Source: Neptuniibacter sp. (GTDB lineage: Bacteria; Pseudomonadota; Gammaproteobacteria; Pseudomonadales; Balneatricaceae). From it: 40,945 bases of DNA. This document shows, piece by piece, positions 13,087-20,472 of this stretch. Position numbers and translations under genes: made by a program. The notes beneath the pieces were generated by a model. That model ran no database searches. It worked only from the letters and a program-made list of their open reading frames with translations, and was not told the origin of the DNA. The stretch lies in contig NZ_JAAEQH010000120.1 in NCBI RefSeq assembly GCF_024231755.1, positions 1 through 40,945 of the forward strand. Reading direction: 5' to 3'. Numbering within the stretch: position 1 is the first letter of the stretch; each line of letters starts with the position of its first letter.

Positions 13087-13296
13087 ATGGGATACCAAAT
13101 TGCGTTTTGTTGGAGCGAGAAATCAGAAGCTGAATTGATTGAGATGGGCTTTAAGAAAAAAGAGGTTTATATCAAAGATGCCCCTTCTGGAATGACTAAG
13201 GAATCAAACGCCAAAGGGGATCAGGAGTTTTTTGATATGAAGAACCCGCCAGGGCAATTCAAAACTACATCATGGTGGGCTGCTTGCCCAGAGTAG
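13087..13296 (+). CDS. Hypothetical cassette protein
   Basis: This 69-residue protein (MGYQIAFCWSEKSEAELIEM start) has an AGGAG ribosome-binding site about 9 bases before its ATG, just after the preceding stop. It is rich in lysine, glutamate and tryptophan, has no membrane segment and no recognised motif. It is the second gene of cassette B. Confidence 0.65.
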   Translation: MGYQIAFCWSEKSEAELIEMGFKKKEVYIKDAPSGMTKESNAKGDQEFFDMKNPPGQFKTTSWWAACPE

Positions 13297-13303
13297 CGAC
13301 CAA

Positions 13304-13346
13304 ATAACACTGGGTTAGTAGGCCATACGGTCTTATATGCACGCAA
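13304..13346 (+). repeat. 43-bp direct repeat X, copy 1
   Basis: This stretch is identical over 43 bases to the copy at 15602-15644, and both copies are followed two bases later by GATAGAG. It begins ATAACACTGG, carries a G^TT-type box GTTAGTAGG (13314-13322), and ends in GCACGCAA. Each copy sits at the 3' end of a cassette and just ahead of a recombinase module: xis/int here, intI at the other copy. Confidence 0.85.
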
Positions 13347-13378
13347 CTGATAGAGCATTAAAGAATTAGGTTTCTATT

Positions 13379-13657
13379 ATGAAAATACCATTAATGGAAT
13401 GGTGGGAACGCCATTACTCAAAACCAGTAACCGCTAACACGCTGCGCAAATACGCACGTGAGGGCCGGTTTAGTCCTGAGCCTGAAATAGTGGCAGGCTG
13501 CTACATGGTAGATGAGAATGCGACTCTCAAAGAAACCCGAAGCCGGTCCAGGCTGGAAATGCTTAAAAAAGCTGCAGCAATGAAGTCCAGCTCTACAGGC
13601 ATAGATATTTCTGACCTAGACCCGGCTGTATTGGAGATAACTGGCCATGTCGCCTAG
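13379..13657 (+). CDS. xis: Excisionase (lambda Xis-like)
   Basis: The 92-residue protein starts with a winged-helix excisionase pattern: MKIPLMEWWERHYSKPVTAN, TLRKYAREGRFSPEPEIVAG, then YMVDENATL. This resembles lambda-Xis-type directionality factors, which bend attachment-site DNA and favour excision. It overlaps the following integrase gene by 11 bases, a common coupling. The C-terminal third (about residues 55-92) is specific to this protein. A repeat-X copy lies 33 bases upstream. Confidence 0.8.
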   Translation: MKIPLMEWWERHYSKPVTANTLRKYAREGRFSPEPEIVAGCYMVDENATLKETRSRSRLEMLKKAAAMKSSSTGIDISDLDPAVLEITGHVA

Positions 13658-14807
13658 ACCACGCGTTAATAAGCAAACGGACGTGCCTAACCTTAGAGCC
13701 GAGACCATGCCCAATGGCAAGGTTCGCTACAGGTATATGAACGTATTAACAAGGAAGACCACAACCGTTGGTAAAGGCAACAAAGCTGACGCCGAAAGAA
13801 TTGCTCGCCAGGCTAACGCCGTAATTGCTCAACAGATACTCGATCAAGAAGCCGAGCTCATCCTGTCGGGCGCTCCTAATGGCACAGGAATGACGTGGGA
13901 TGCATGGTGTGACGAATATCTATTAATCCAGAAACAGCGCTTAGAAGCCGGTTTAATTAAGCCCTATACCCATAAACAGATAGTTAACAGAGTTAAGCGA
14001 GTTAAAAAGAAATTCAAAGGTAAGCGGATCCACCAGCTGACAACCTATGATTTCACCCAGTACTTGAAAGAAGATTTTCTGGCTCATGAAAAGGCAGGCA
14101 TGGCGGTAATGATCCGCTCTACCCTAATCGATATCTGCGCAGAGGCAATCAGTGAAGGCGTGCTGGCATCTGATAAAGGCAACCCAGCCCAGCATACCAA
14201 GCCTATAACACGAAAAACGAAACGCGCTCGCCTACTCCTAGATGTATTTAACAAAGCTCTAGAGTGGTCAAAGCAGAATCAGCAACCTTATATGTGGAAA
14301 GCCATGCTATTCGCTATTGCGACCGGTCAGCGCCGATCTGATATCGCTGCCTGCCAATTTAACGACATACGCAAATTCGATGATGATGAGTACATAGGCG
14401 TTATCCAGGGTAAAACAGGAAAGAAGGTAGCCATCCCGCTTGACCTCCACCTGGACTCTATCGGTTACAGCGTAAGAGATGTAATCAACCTATGCCGTGA
14501 CCGCACCTTAAGCCGTCACCTTTTCCACCACTCTAAATCCATAGGCAAGACAAAAGCAGGCGGCGAAATCGACCCTGACACGTTCTCGTACAACTTTGCA
14601 GACGCTATCAAGGCGGTGAAGCCTGACTGGGGGGAGCATAACCCTCCTACTTTTCACGAAATCCGCTCTTTAGCGGCCCGAGAGTACGATAAGCAAGGAA
14701 TTGATATACAGAAACTGCTAGGCCACTCACAGGAAAGCACCACCGCAATCTACAAAGACGCACGCGGGCATGACTGGGTAAAAGTGGACCTGGCTGAAAA
14801 TAGTTAA
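13647..14807 (+). CDS. int: Phage tyrosine integrase, lambda type
   Basis: The 386-residue protein has an N-terminal arm-binding domain (residues 1-65; GKVRYRYMNVLTRKTTTVGK), a core-binding SAM-like domain (about 85-185), and a catalytic domain with ATGQRRSDIAACQF (catalytic Arg), a lysine in GVIQGKTGKKVAIP, HEIRSLAAREY (HxxR), LLGHSQESTTAIY and the final tyrosine nucleophile. It is the enzyme expected to insert and excise the prophage. It overlaps xis and is followed by a small gene. It lies nearly 2 kb from the proposed right attachment region, with cassette C and intI in between. Confidence 0.92.
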   Translation: MSPRPRVNKQTDVPNLRAETMPNGKVRYRYMNVLTRKTTTVGKGNKADAERIARQANAVIAQQILDQEAELILSGAPNGTGMTWDAWCDEYLLIQKQRLEAGLIKPYTHKQIVNRVKRVKKKFKGKRIHQLTTYDFTQYLKEDFLAHEKAGMAVMIRSTLIDICAEAISEGVLASDKGNPAQHTKPITRKTKRARLLLDVFNKALEWSKQNQQPYMWKAMLFAIATGQRRSDIAACQFNDIRKFDDDEYIGVIQGKTGKKVAIPLDLHLDSIGYSVRDVINLCRDRTLSRHLFHHSKSIGKTKAGGEIDPDTFSYNFADAIKAVKPDWGEHNPPTFHEIRSLAAREYDKQGIDIQKLLGHSQESTTAIYKDARGHDWVKVDLAENS

Positions 14808-14820
14808 GGAAGTATGAGTA

Positions 14821-15129
14821 ATGAAAGTTAGAAAGATTATTGAGCAGCTGGATAAATCACAGCTACAGGTCGCCCAGCAACTTATTTCTGAAAAACTGGA
14901 GCAGCTGGAGACTGAATCAAAAGTAAAGCTATGGGCAGTTACAGACGGACTGAAAACGTACCGTTTCTATGAAGAGTCCGACCTAATATCAGCAAAACAG
15001 AAAGCAGCCCAGATTATACAGTCCGGAAAATGGCAGGAATTGGCTGGCTGCTTCAGCATTCACGTTCAGCCTGCCCATGTTCGAGAAAGTGAAGTTACAG
15101 AATACCTCAAAAGGCATGAGGGTATTTAA
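14821..15129 (+). CDS. Hypothetical protein downstream of int
   Basis: This 102-residue protein (MKVRKIIEQLDKSQLQVAQQ start) has a helical N-terminal 35 residues and a mixed C-terminal part (LWAVTDGLKTYRFYEESDLI). AGGAAG lies about 9 bases before the ATG. No family is recognised. Its place directly behind int suggests co-expression with the recombination genes. Confidence 0.65.
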   Translation: MKVRKIIEQLDKSQLQVAQQLISEKLEQLETESKVKLWAVTDGLKTYRFYEESDLISAKQKAAQIIQSGKWQELAGCFSIHVQPAHVRESEVTEYLKRHEGI

Positions 15130-15166
15130 CCCGACTGCCATGTGGTTCGTTCCACTTTGGAACTTG

Positions 15167-15232
15167 CCACTAACCCACTTTTTAACGGGTGCGACCCGCA
15201 GGGAGCATCCACTTTTAAATATTTGTTATGCC
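15167..15232 (+). repeat. attC-like recombination site 3
   Basis: CCACTAAC (15167-15174), TAACGGGTGC (15183-15192), GCATCC (15205-15210), TTTTAAAT and a crossover box GTTATGCC (15225-15232) repeat the plan of site 1; the right-hand 20 bases are the same in both. The central part differs (GACCCGCAGGGA). A short perfect inverted repeat GTTCCACTTTGGAAC lies just upstream at 15149-15163. Confidence 0.65.
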
Positions 15233-15612
15233 TGCGAGGCGAATTATGAAAAACGAAATTCAAGATTGTATTGAGAAGCTGAAAGAATCATTTCCTAAAG
15301 CCTTTGTATACAAAAATGACGAGCTAATTGTTGAGCCAAAAAACAATATCTACTTCCGCATTGATGATATTGAAAGCGAGTTTGAATTACGCTGCAAGGT
15401 CATATCTTGGCTATCTCGCCCATCTCATAAAGGGGTTAGTGACTGGTGGCAAGTAAGGATTAGAAACGCCATGAACAAGTTCTTAGGCACTAGCTTTACG
15501 CCTGATGAGCTGAGAAAGATTTACACATACGTTGGCTGCGGGTGCAACGATAAGAAGCTCAAGGCTTTTGTAAAGTCCGGGTACGATCTGAGCCTGCTGG
15601 CATAACACTGGG
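15226..15612 (+). mobile_element. Gene cassette C
   Basis: The unit starts TTATGCC at attC-like site 3 and contains one gene. GGCATAAC (15599-15606), overlapping the stop codon, is exactly complementary to GTTATGCC at the start. As with cassette B, the usual inner attC boxes are absent and the unit passes directly into repeat X. Confidence 0.55.
15246..15605 (+). CDS. Hypothetical cassette protein
   Basis: This 119-residue protein (MKNEIQDCIEKLKESFPKAF start) looks like a small globular cytoplasmic protein of mixed structure, with a CGCNDKKLKAFVKSG stretch near the C-terminus. GAGG lies about 8 bases before the ATG. An in-frame ATG 18 bases earlier would read from the cassette boundary itself and has no ribosome-binding site. 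I do not recognise the family, as is typical of integron cassette genes. Confidence 0.7.
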   Translation: MKNEIQDCIEKLKESFPKAFVYKNDELIVEPKNNIYFRIDDIESEFELRCKVISWLSRPSHKGVSDWWQVRIRNAMNKFLGTSFTPDELRKIYTYVGCGCNDKKLKAFVKSGYDLSLLA

Positions 15613-15644
15613 TTAGTAGGCCATACGGTCTTATATGCACGCAA
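15602..15644 (+). repeat. 43-bp direct repeat X, copy 2
   Basis: This is identical to 13304-13346. It begins within the stop codon of the cassette C gene and ends 9 bases before the intI start codon. Its position next to intI makes it a candidate for an attI-like site, but no simple-site inverted repeats could be confirmed by eye. Confidence 0.85.
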
Positions 15645-15653
15645 GGGATAGAG

Positions 15654-16616
15654 ATGATGAATAAGCAAACAGTACTTGAGGCACTAAGTAATACGATGAG
15701 GTTTAAAGGCTATTCTCATCGTTCTGAGCGCTCTTATCGAGGCTGGATTGTTCGTTATATAGACTTCTGCGTGCGCAACCCTGCAGGAACTAGCCAAGAC
15801 AAGGTCGTAGGATTTCTAACCCATCTGGTTCGCGACCTGAACAACAGCCACAGCACACAAAAACTAGCACTTAATGCGATCTCTTTTCTATACAAGGAAA
15901 TATTAAAACAGGAGCTGGGAGAGCTTGGGCCTTTTCCTAAATCCACGAGAGCTAAGAAACTACCAGTAGTGCTATCTCAGGATGAAGTAAAACGCCTACT
16001 GAATAACATAACCGGAATGCATCACACTATCTGCAGCCTATTGTATGGCTGCGGCTTAAGGCTGAACGAGGCGCTGAATATAAGAGTTAAGGACCTAGAT
16101 TTTGACCGTCAGGTTATCACTATCAGGTCGGGAAAAGGCAACAAAGACAGAACAGTAATGATGCCACCTTCTCTGCTTAACACCTTAAAGCATCAAGTCG
16201 ATGTGGTTGATCGGTTACACGACGAAGACTTAGAAAATGGTGTTGGTGAAGTTTATATGCCTAACGCCCTAGCTAAAAAATTCCCTAACGCAGCTAAAGA
16301 ACTTGCATGGCAATTTGTATTCCCTGCCAGCAAGCCAGGACCAGAGCCGTACACCGGTATTGTCCGTCGACACCATATTCACGATTCAGCTGTTGCTAAG
16401 GCGCTAAGAGCTGCCAAGAAAAAAGCAGGAATCAATAAAGATTTTAAATCCCACGCCCTTCGGCATAGTTTTGCCACTCACCTACTTGAGAACGGAACAG
16501 ATATCAGAACTGTGCAGGAGCTTCTTGGGCATGAGGATGTCCGTACTACTCAGATTTATACGCACGTAATGACCAGCGGAGTCATAAGCACCAAAAGCCC
16601 GCTGGAGGCCATTTAA
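15654..16616 (+). CDS. intI: Integron-type tyrosine integrase
   Basis: The 320-residue protein has the XerC/D-like catalytic set: R136 (CGLRLNEALNIR), K161 (SGKGNKDR), H267-x-x-R270 (HALRHSFATHLLE), H293 (LLGHEDVRTT) and nucleophile Y302. It also carries the insert that marks integron integrases, about residues 185-225 (DRLHDEDLENGVGEVYMPNA, then LAKKFPNAAKELAWQFVFPA), followed by RRHHIHDSAV. This insert distinguishes IntI from XerC/D and from the lambda-type integrase nearby. It recombines attC and attI sites. Here it reads in the same direction as the cassette genes and lies after them, unlike classical integrons. A second ATG three bases in is an alternative start. Confidence 0.92.
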   Translation: MMNKQTVLEALSNTMRFKGYSHRSERSYRGWIVRYIDFCVRNPAGTSQDKVVGFLTHLVRDLNNSHSTQKLALNAISFLYKEILKQELGELGPFPKSTRAKKLPVVLSQDEVKRLLNNITGMHHTICSLLYGCGLRLNEALNIRVKDLDFDRQVITIRSGKGNKDRTVMMPPSLLNTLKHQVDVVDRLHDEDLENGVGEVYMPNALAKKFPNAAKELAWQFVFPASKPGPEPYTGIVRRHHIHDSAVAKALRAAKKKAGINKDFKSHALRHSFATHLLENGTDIRTVQELLGHEDVRTTQIYTHVMTSGVISTKSPLEAI

Positions 16617-16666
16617 TTAGCCTGCTGATCTGTACCAACCAATACACCTGACAGAGCAAAAAACAA

Positions 16667-16731
16667 AAGGCCAGCCTGCCGATTTGGGAGTGAATTCACC
16701 CTCTCAAATTAGCAAAGCTGGCCTTCTTTTT
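16667..16731. terminator. Bidirectional terminator between intI and fabG
   Basis: AAGGCCAGC (16667-16675) and GCTGGCCTT (16717-16725) form a 9-bp stem, with a T-rich tail to the right and an A-rich flank to the left that reads as T-rich on the other strand. The loop contains a nested ATTTG...CAAAT hairpin. It should stop both rightward intI and leftward fabG transcripts. Confidence 0.8.
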
Positions 16732-16742
16732 GTCTATGGGTT

Positions 16743-16783
16743 GTCCCACTGAAGTCCCACTGAAGTCCCACTAAAAATTAGTG
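16743..16783. other. Candidate attachment-site arm repeats
   Basis: GTCCCAC occurs three times with an exact 11-base period (16743, 16754, 16765), one helical turn apart, and is followed by a perfect CACTAA-AAA-TTAGTG inverted repeat (16769-16783). Such same-face repeats next to the host junction fit arm-type binding sites of a lambda-type integrase. The core site cannot be set without the other junction. Confidence 0.5.
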
Positions 16784-16817
16784 CTTAGAAATCAGCGACT
16801 TACTCCCGTCGGCATGT

Positions 16818-17561
16818 TTACCCCATATACATGCCACCATTGACCTGAATCGACTCACCCGTCACGTAACCACCACCTTGACTGGCCAAGAAACCAACAA
16901 CTGCAGCGATCTCTTCCGGCTGACCCAAACGGTTCATAGGGATCTGTGATTTAAGTGCTTCTTTGTGCTCATCTGCAAGGCCACTGGTCATATCTGTGTC
17001 GATAAAACCAGGTGCTACGCAGTTAACCGTAATATTGCGGGAGCCTACTTCTCGCGCTAACGCACGCGTAAAGCCTTCCATACCGGATTTAGCCGCAGCA
17101 TAGTTTGCTTGGCCCGCATTACCCATAGAAGCAACCACGGAGCTCACGCTGATGATACGACCCCAACGAGCCTTAGTCATGCCGCGCAGGCAACCTTTAA
17201 CCAGACGATAAACAGAGTTCAGGTTAGTGTTGATTACCGAATCCCACTCATCATCCTTCATACGCATCAGGATGTTATCGCGTGTAATGCCAGCGTTGTT
17301 AACCAACACTTCCACTGTACCAAAATCAGACTGAACCGCTTTCAGTACATCCGCAACAGAATCCGCATCAGAAACATCCAGTACCAGACCAGTACCTTTA
17401 ATGCCTGACTCTTCAAGATAGGCGCTGATTGATGCAGCACCATTTTCGCTAGTAGCTGTGCCAACAACAACAGCACCCTGCTTACCAAGCTCCTGAGCAA
17501 TGGCTTTACCAATGCCTCGGGTTGCACCAGTGACCAGTGCGACTTTACCTTCAATACTCAT
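16818..17561 (-). CDS. fabG: 3-oxoacyl-[ACP] reductase
   Basis: FabG reduces beta-ketoacyl-ACP with NADPH in fatty-acid elongation. The 247-residue protein has the Rossmann glycine motif TGATRGIGKA (residues 11-20), NNAG (88-91), and the catalytic S141, Y154 and K158 (SVVASMGNAGQANYAAAKSG). The start at MSIEGKVALVTG is chosen because it matches family length; a longer frame would extend into the fabD gene. It follows fabD in the leftward fab operon. The gene normally found next, acpP, is replaced here by the terminator and the prophage. Confidence 0.97.
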   Translation of the reverse strand: MSIEGKVALVTGATRGIGKAIAQELGKQGAVVVGTATSENGAASISAYLEESGIKGTGLVLDVSDADSVADVLKAVQSDFGTVEVLVNNAGITRDNILMRMKDDEWDSVINTNLNSVYRLVKGCLRGMTKARWGRIISVSSVVASMGNAGQANYAAAKSGMEGFTRALAREVGSRNITVNCVAPGFIDTDMTSGLADEHKEALKSQIPMNRLGQPEEIAAVVGFLASQGGGYVTGESIQVNGGMYMG

Positions 17562-17583
17562 TCCGATTTCCCTTGCCTGGCAA

Positions 17584-18516
17584 TTACTGACCCAGCGCCT
17601 TTTCAAGGCCCGCCGCATCACCAATTGCTGCTACGCTCAGAGGTTTATGGACTTTCTTATTCAATCCAGACAGTACTTTGCCTGGGCCGCACTCTACGGT
17701 GCTTTCAATGCCTTGCTCTACCATGTCCTGCACACTTTTAGTCCACAGAACCGGGCTGTATAACTGTGCCAGCAGGTTTTCTTTAAGCTCTTCAACCGAA
17801 GTTGGTACCGCTGCTGTAACGTTCTGAACAACTGGAATTTCCGGCAGCGAAATGTCGATCTTAGCCAGCTCTTCAGCCATTTTTTCTGCTGCTGGCTTCA
17901 TCAATGCACAGTGAGATGGAACACTCACAGGTAGAGGGATAGCCCTCTTTGCACCAGCCGCCTTACAGTTTTCAATAGCACGATCTACCGCTTCTTTCTG
18001 ACCAGCGATAACGATCTGACCTGGGCAGTTGTAGTTTACTGGAGATACCACATCGCCCTGCTCTGCATCTTTACATGCCTGCTCGATACCAGCGTCATCC
18101 AAGCCCAGAATAGCTGCCATAGCACCTGTACCAGCAGGAACAGCCTGCTGCATAAACTCGCCACGCAGTTTCACCAGATTAACACCGTCAGCAAAACTGA
18201 TCGCACCCGCACAAACCAACGCTGTATATTCACCCAAGCTATGACCAGAAACCAAAGCAGGCTTAGATCCGCCTTGCTCCTGCCACAGACGCCAAAGTGC
18301 TACACCAGAGGTTAGCAGCGCAGGCTGAGTTTTATCGGTCTGATTTAGATCCTCTGCAGGACCATTTTGAACAAGCGCCCAAAGGTCATAACCAAGAACT
18401 TCAGATGCTTCAGCGAAAGTGTTTTTAATAACCGGGTGAGATTCTGCCAGTTCCGAGAGCATTCCCACTTGCTGGGAACCCTGTCCTGGAAAGACAAAAG
18501 CAAGAGTTTGCGACAT
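17584..18516 (-). CDS. fabD: Malonyl-CoA:ACP transacylase
   Basis: FabD transfers malonyl groups from CoA to acyl carrier protein. The 310-residue length is normal. Features include FVFPGQGSQQVGM (residues 8-20), the nucleophile S93 in GHSLGEY, VPSHCALM near residue 200 (catalytic His), and VECGPGKVLSGL near the end. It lies between plsX and fabG; fabH is missing from this cluster, as in pseudomonads. The gap to fabG is only about 20 bases. Confidence 0.97.
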   Translation of the reverse strand: MSQTLAFVFPGQGSQQVGMLSELAESHPVIKNTFAEASEVLGYDLWALVQNGPAEDLNQTDKTQPALLTSGVALWRLWQEQGGSKPALVSGHSLGEYTALVCAGAISFADGVNLVKLRGEFMQQAVPAGTGAMAAILGLDDAGIEQACKDAEQGDVVSPVNYNCPGQIVIAGQKEAVDRAIENCKAAGAKRAIPLPVSVPSHCALMKPAAEKMAEELAKIDISLPEIPVVQNVTAAVPTSVEELKENLLAQLYSPVLWTKSVQDMVEQGIESTVECGPGKVLSGLNKKVHKPLSVAAIGDAAGLEKALGQ

Positions 18517-18617
18517 GACTTCCTCAAATCGTCAATTTTGAACTATGCCCGAAATTGTCAGGCGAATTGGGCGTAGTTTACAGTATTCGCAGGTAATTAA
18601 AACTGCGGGCGGGCGTT

Positions 18618-19634
18618 TCAGGACAGCTTATGCTCGATTTCATGGCAAATTTTGCGAGGAACATCTTGTTCAATCTCTGCAACAGCCTGATCAAGCGCGT
18701 ATCCGAAACATTTTCTGTTTGCAGAACCGTGACTTTTTATAACAATACCCTGTAGGCCCAGCAGGCTAGCGCCATTACGACGAGACGGATCCATCTGCCG
18801 TTTGAGCTCATTTAATACAGGGCTGGCAATCAGTGCCAATAAGCGACGATAGATCCCTTTTTTGAAACTTGCCTGGAATTTGCGACTAATCAAGCGCGCC
18901 AGACCCTCGCTGCTTTTTAGAGCAATATTGCCGACAAAACCATCACAAACAACCACATCAGCTCTTCCAGCATAAAGGTCATCACCTTCCACGTAGCCTA
19001 TATAGTTAAGACCGCCACGCTCTTCGATCAAGCGTGATGCAAGCTTAACCTGCTCGTTACCCTTAACCTCTTCCTGACCAATATTCAACAAGCCAACACG
19101 AGGCTCCTCTAGCTCATCCACCGCAGCCGCCATAACCGAACCCATAATCGCAAACTGCAAAAGATGTTCTGCACTGCAATCCACATTTGCTCCCAGATCA
19201 AGCATATAGCAATGCTTATTAACTGTAGGGACAGAGGAGATAATAGCTGGACGATCAATGCCTGGCAGAGTACGCAGAATAAAACGCCCCAATACCATAA
19301 GCGCACCAGTATTACCGGCACTGATACAAGCCTGTGCTTTATGCTCAGAAACCAATTCTAGCGCTTTGTACATCGATGACTGTTTACCATTTCGCAAAGC
19401 TTGCGAGGGCTTATCTGCCATTGAGATAGTATCCGGCGCATGTACAACTTCGACGCGACAGGCAATATCTGCATTTAGTCGATTAAGGTATGGTGAGATC
19501 GCTTCTTGATGACCAACGAGCTTGGCCGAAAGATGAGGGTAACGCTTAAGTGCGTCGAGTGTTGCGGGAATAGTAACGCGGGGACCGAAGTCCCCGCCCA
19601 TCACATCAACTGCAATGGTTAAGTAGTCTGACAA
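18618..19634 (-). CDS. plsX: Phosphate acyltransferase PlsX
   Basis: PlsX makes acyl-phosphate from acyl-ACP for the first step of phospholipid synthesis, acting peripherally at the membrane. The 338-residue protein opens with LTIAVDVMGGDFGPRVTIPA and contains SAGNTGALMVLGRF and VVCDGFVGNIALKSSEGLA, all typical of the family. It follows rpmF by two bases. A gap of 101 bases separates it from fabD and may hold a promoter for the fab genes. Confidence 0.97.
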   Translation of the reverse strand: MSDYLTIAVDVMGGDFGPRVTIPATLDALKRYPHLSAKLVGHQEAISPYLNRLNADIACRVEVVHAPDTISMADKPSQALRNGKQSSMYKALELVSEHKAQACISAGNTGALMVLGRFILRTLPGIDRPAIISSVPTVNKHCYMLDLGANVDCSAEHLLQFAIMGSVMAAAVDELEEPRVGLLNIGQEEVKGNEQVKLASRLIEERGGLNYIGYVEGDDLYAGRADVVVCDGFVGNIALKSSEGLARLISRKFQASFKKGIYRRLLALIASPVLNELKRQMDPSRRNGASLLGLQGIVIKSHGSANRKCFGYALDQAVAEIEQDVPRKICHEIEHKLS

Positions 19635-19636
19635 GC

Positions 19637-19819
19637 TTATTCGTCATCCTGCTTGTTGATTACCTGCTTACCACGGTAAAAACCGTCAGCAGATACGTGG
19701 TGACGACGGTGAGTTTCACCGGTAGTTTCTTCTACAGACAGAGTCGGGTTACCCAGCGCATCGTGGGAACGACGCATATCGCGACGGGAACGAGACTTCT
19801 TACTTTTCTGAACTGCCAT
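19637..19819 (-). CDS. rpmF: 50S ribosomal protein L32
   Basis: The 60-residue basic protein begins [20 protein letters not shown] and has the L32 pattern through [20 protein letters not shown]. The zinc-binding cysteines found in some L32 proteins are absent, as in other gammaproteobacteria. It lies between yceD and plsX in the conserved order. Confidence 0.97.
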   Translation of the reverse strand: MAVQKSKKSRSRRDMRRSHDALGNPTLSVEETTGETHRRHHVSADGFYRGKQVINKQDDE

Positions 19820-19842
19820 GACTAAATAGCTCCTGGTTCTTT

Positions 19843-20361
19843 CTATTTGTTGTTGGCTTTTAGTTGAGCCAACACACTAAATGGATTCGGTTTATCGGTG
19901 TCTTCTGCCACTGCCTCTGCATCGCCAAAAGAGGTTTCGATAGAGCAATCATCATGATAAGCATCATGAGGAAGACTCAGGATCAACTCCTCTTCGATCA
20001 CAGGCAGTAACTCAATCTCTTCACCCTCAACAATCAGAGGGTCATAACTGCGAGGTAACTGCTTTGCAGCTTCCTCACTGGCAGCAATGCCAAGATTAAA
20101 ATCTGCCTCTACGGCAACCTTCACTGGTTCCAGGCAACGCTGACAAGTCATTCTCACATGACCTTCTGCGTGACCTGTTATGGTACGAATGCGTTGCTCA
20201 TCTACTGCAAACTGAAGTTCAACACGTACAGCCCCCTCTTTATCGACTAACGCCTGACAAAGATTTGGCATACTGTTTAACGCAGCGTCGCCTGCAATTC
20301 GTACTTCCCGCTCAGCAAGTTTTCGCGGGTCTACTCTAATAGGTAATGGACCGTTTGACAT
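19843..20361 (-). CDS. yceD: YceD family protein
   Basis: This 172-residue acidic protein of the YceD/DUF177 family is nearly always encoded upstream of rpmF. The signature [18 protein letters not shown] near residue 70 carries the CxxC pair. Family members have been linked to large-ribosomal-subunit or 23S rRNA maturation, but the exact role is not settled. It is the first gene of the leftward yceD-rpmF-plsX-fabD-fabG run and diverges from the maf-type gene. Confidence 0.93.
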   Translation of the reverse strand: MSNGPLPIRVDPRKLAEREVRIAGDAALNSMPNLCQALVDKEGAVRVELQFAVDEQRIRTITGHAEGHVRMTCQRCLEPVKVAVEADFNLGIAASEEAAKQLPRSYDPLIVEGEEIELLPVIEEELILSLPHDAYHDDCSIETSFGDAEAVAEDTDKPNPFSVLAQLKANNK

Positions 20362-20472
20362 AAGCGCGCAATTCTAGGGCCCGAAACCCCATCTGTCAAA
20401 GGATTTGGGCTTTAAAAACGTAATAAAATCGTTAATATTCTGACCTCGCCAATTTCACAGCAAGAAATCCAT

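Larger units (their letters stand above)
12869..13314 (+). mobile_element. Gene cassette B (two small genes)
   Basis: The unit begins TTATTTGG at the crossover of attC-like site 2. Near its end CCAAATAAC (13300-13308) is exactly complementary to the nine bases GTTATTTGG. It then runs at once into the 43-bp repeat, where GTTAGTAGG offers the next crossover box at 13314. The usual inner boxes of attC are missing here, so this end is not a standard site. Confidence 0.55.
1..16795. mobile_element. Lambdoid prophage / integrative element (left end outside window)
   Basis: The stretch carries phage-type genes throughout: Cro/CI-like repressors, Rha, O-like and P-like replication proteins, SSB, xis, a lambda-type integrase, and runs of very short overlapping genes. 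Its right edge is placed between the intI terminator and fabG, where three GTCCCAC repeats lie. No structural or lysis genes are visible, so these are either beyond the left edge or missing. The exact attachment core cannot be fixed with only one end in view. Confidence 0.85.

Noticed and set aside
13304-13346. Repeat X as a standard attC site
   Set aside because: It has an R''-like box and a possible GTTAGTA crossover but no paired inner boxes of normal spacing. It is reported only as a repeat of uncertain role.
15654-16616. intI as XerC/XerD or a second phage integrase
   Set aside because: The 40-residue insert between the catalytic lysine and HxxR, including YMPNALAKKFPNAAKELAWQ, is specific to integron integrases.
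16617-16817. tRNA gene as integration target at the right end
   Set aside because: No cloverleaf or tRNA-like 3' end is visible between intI and fabG.
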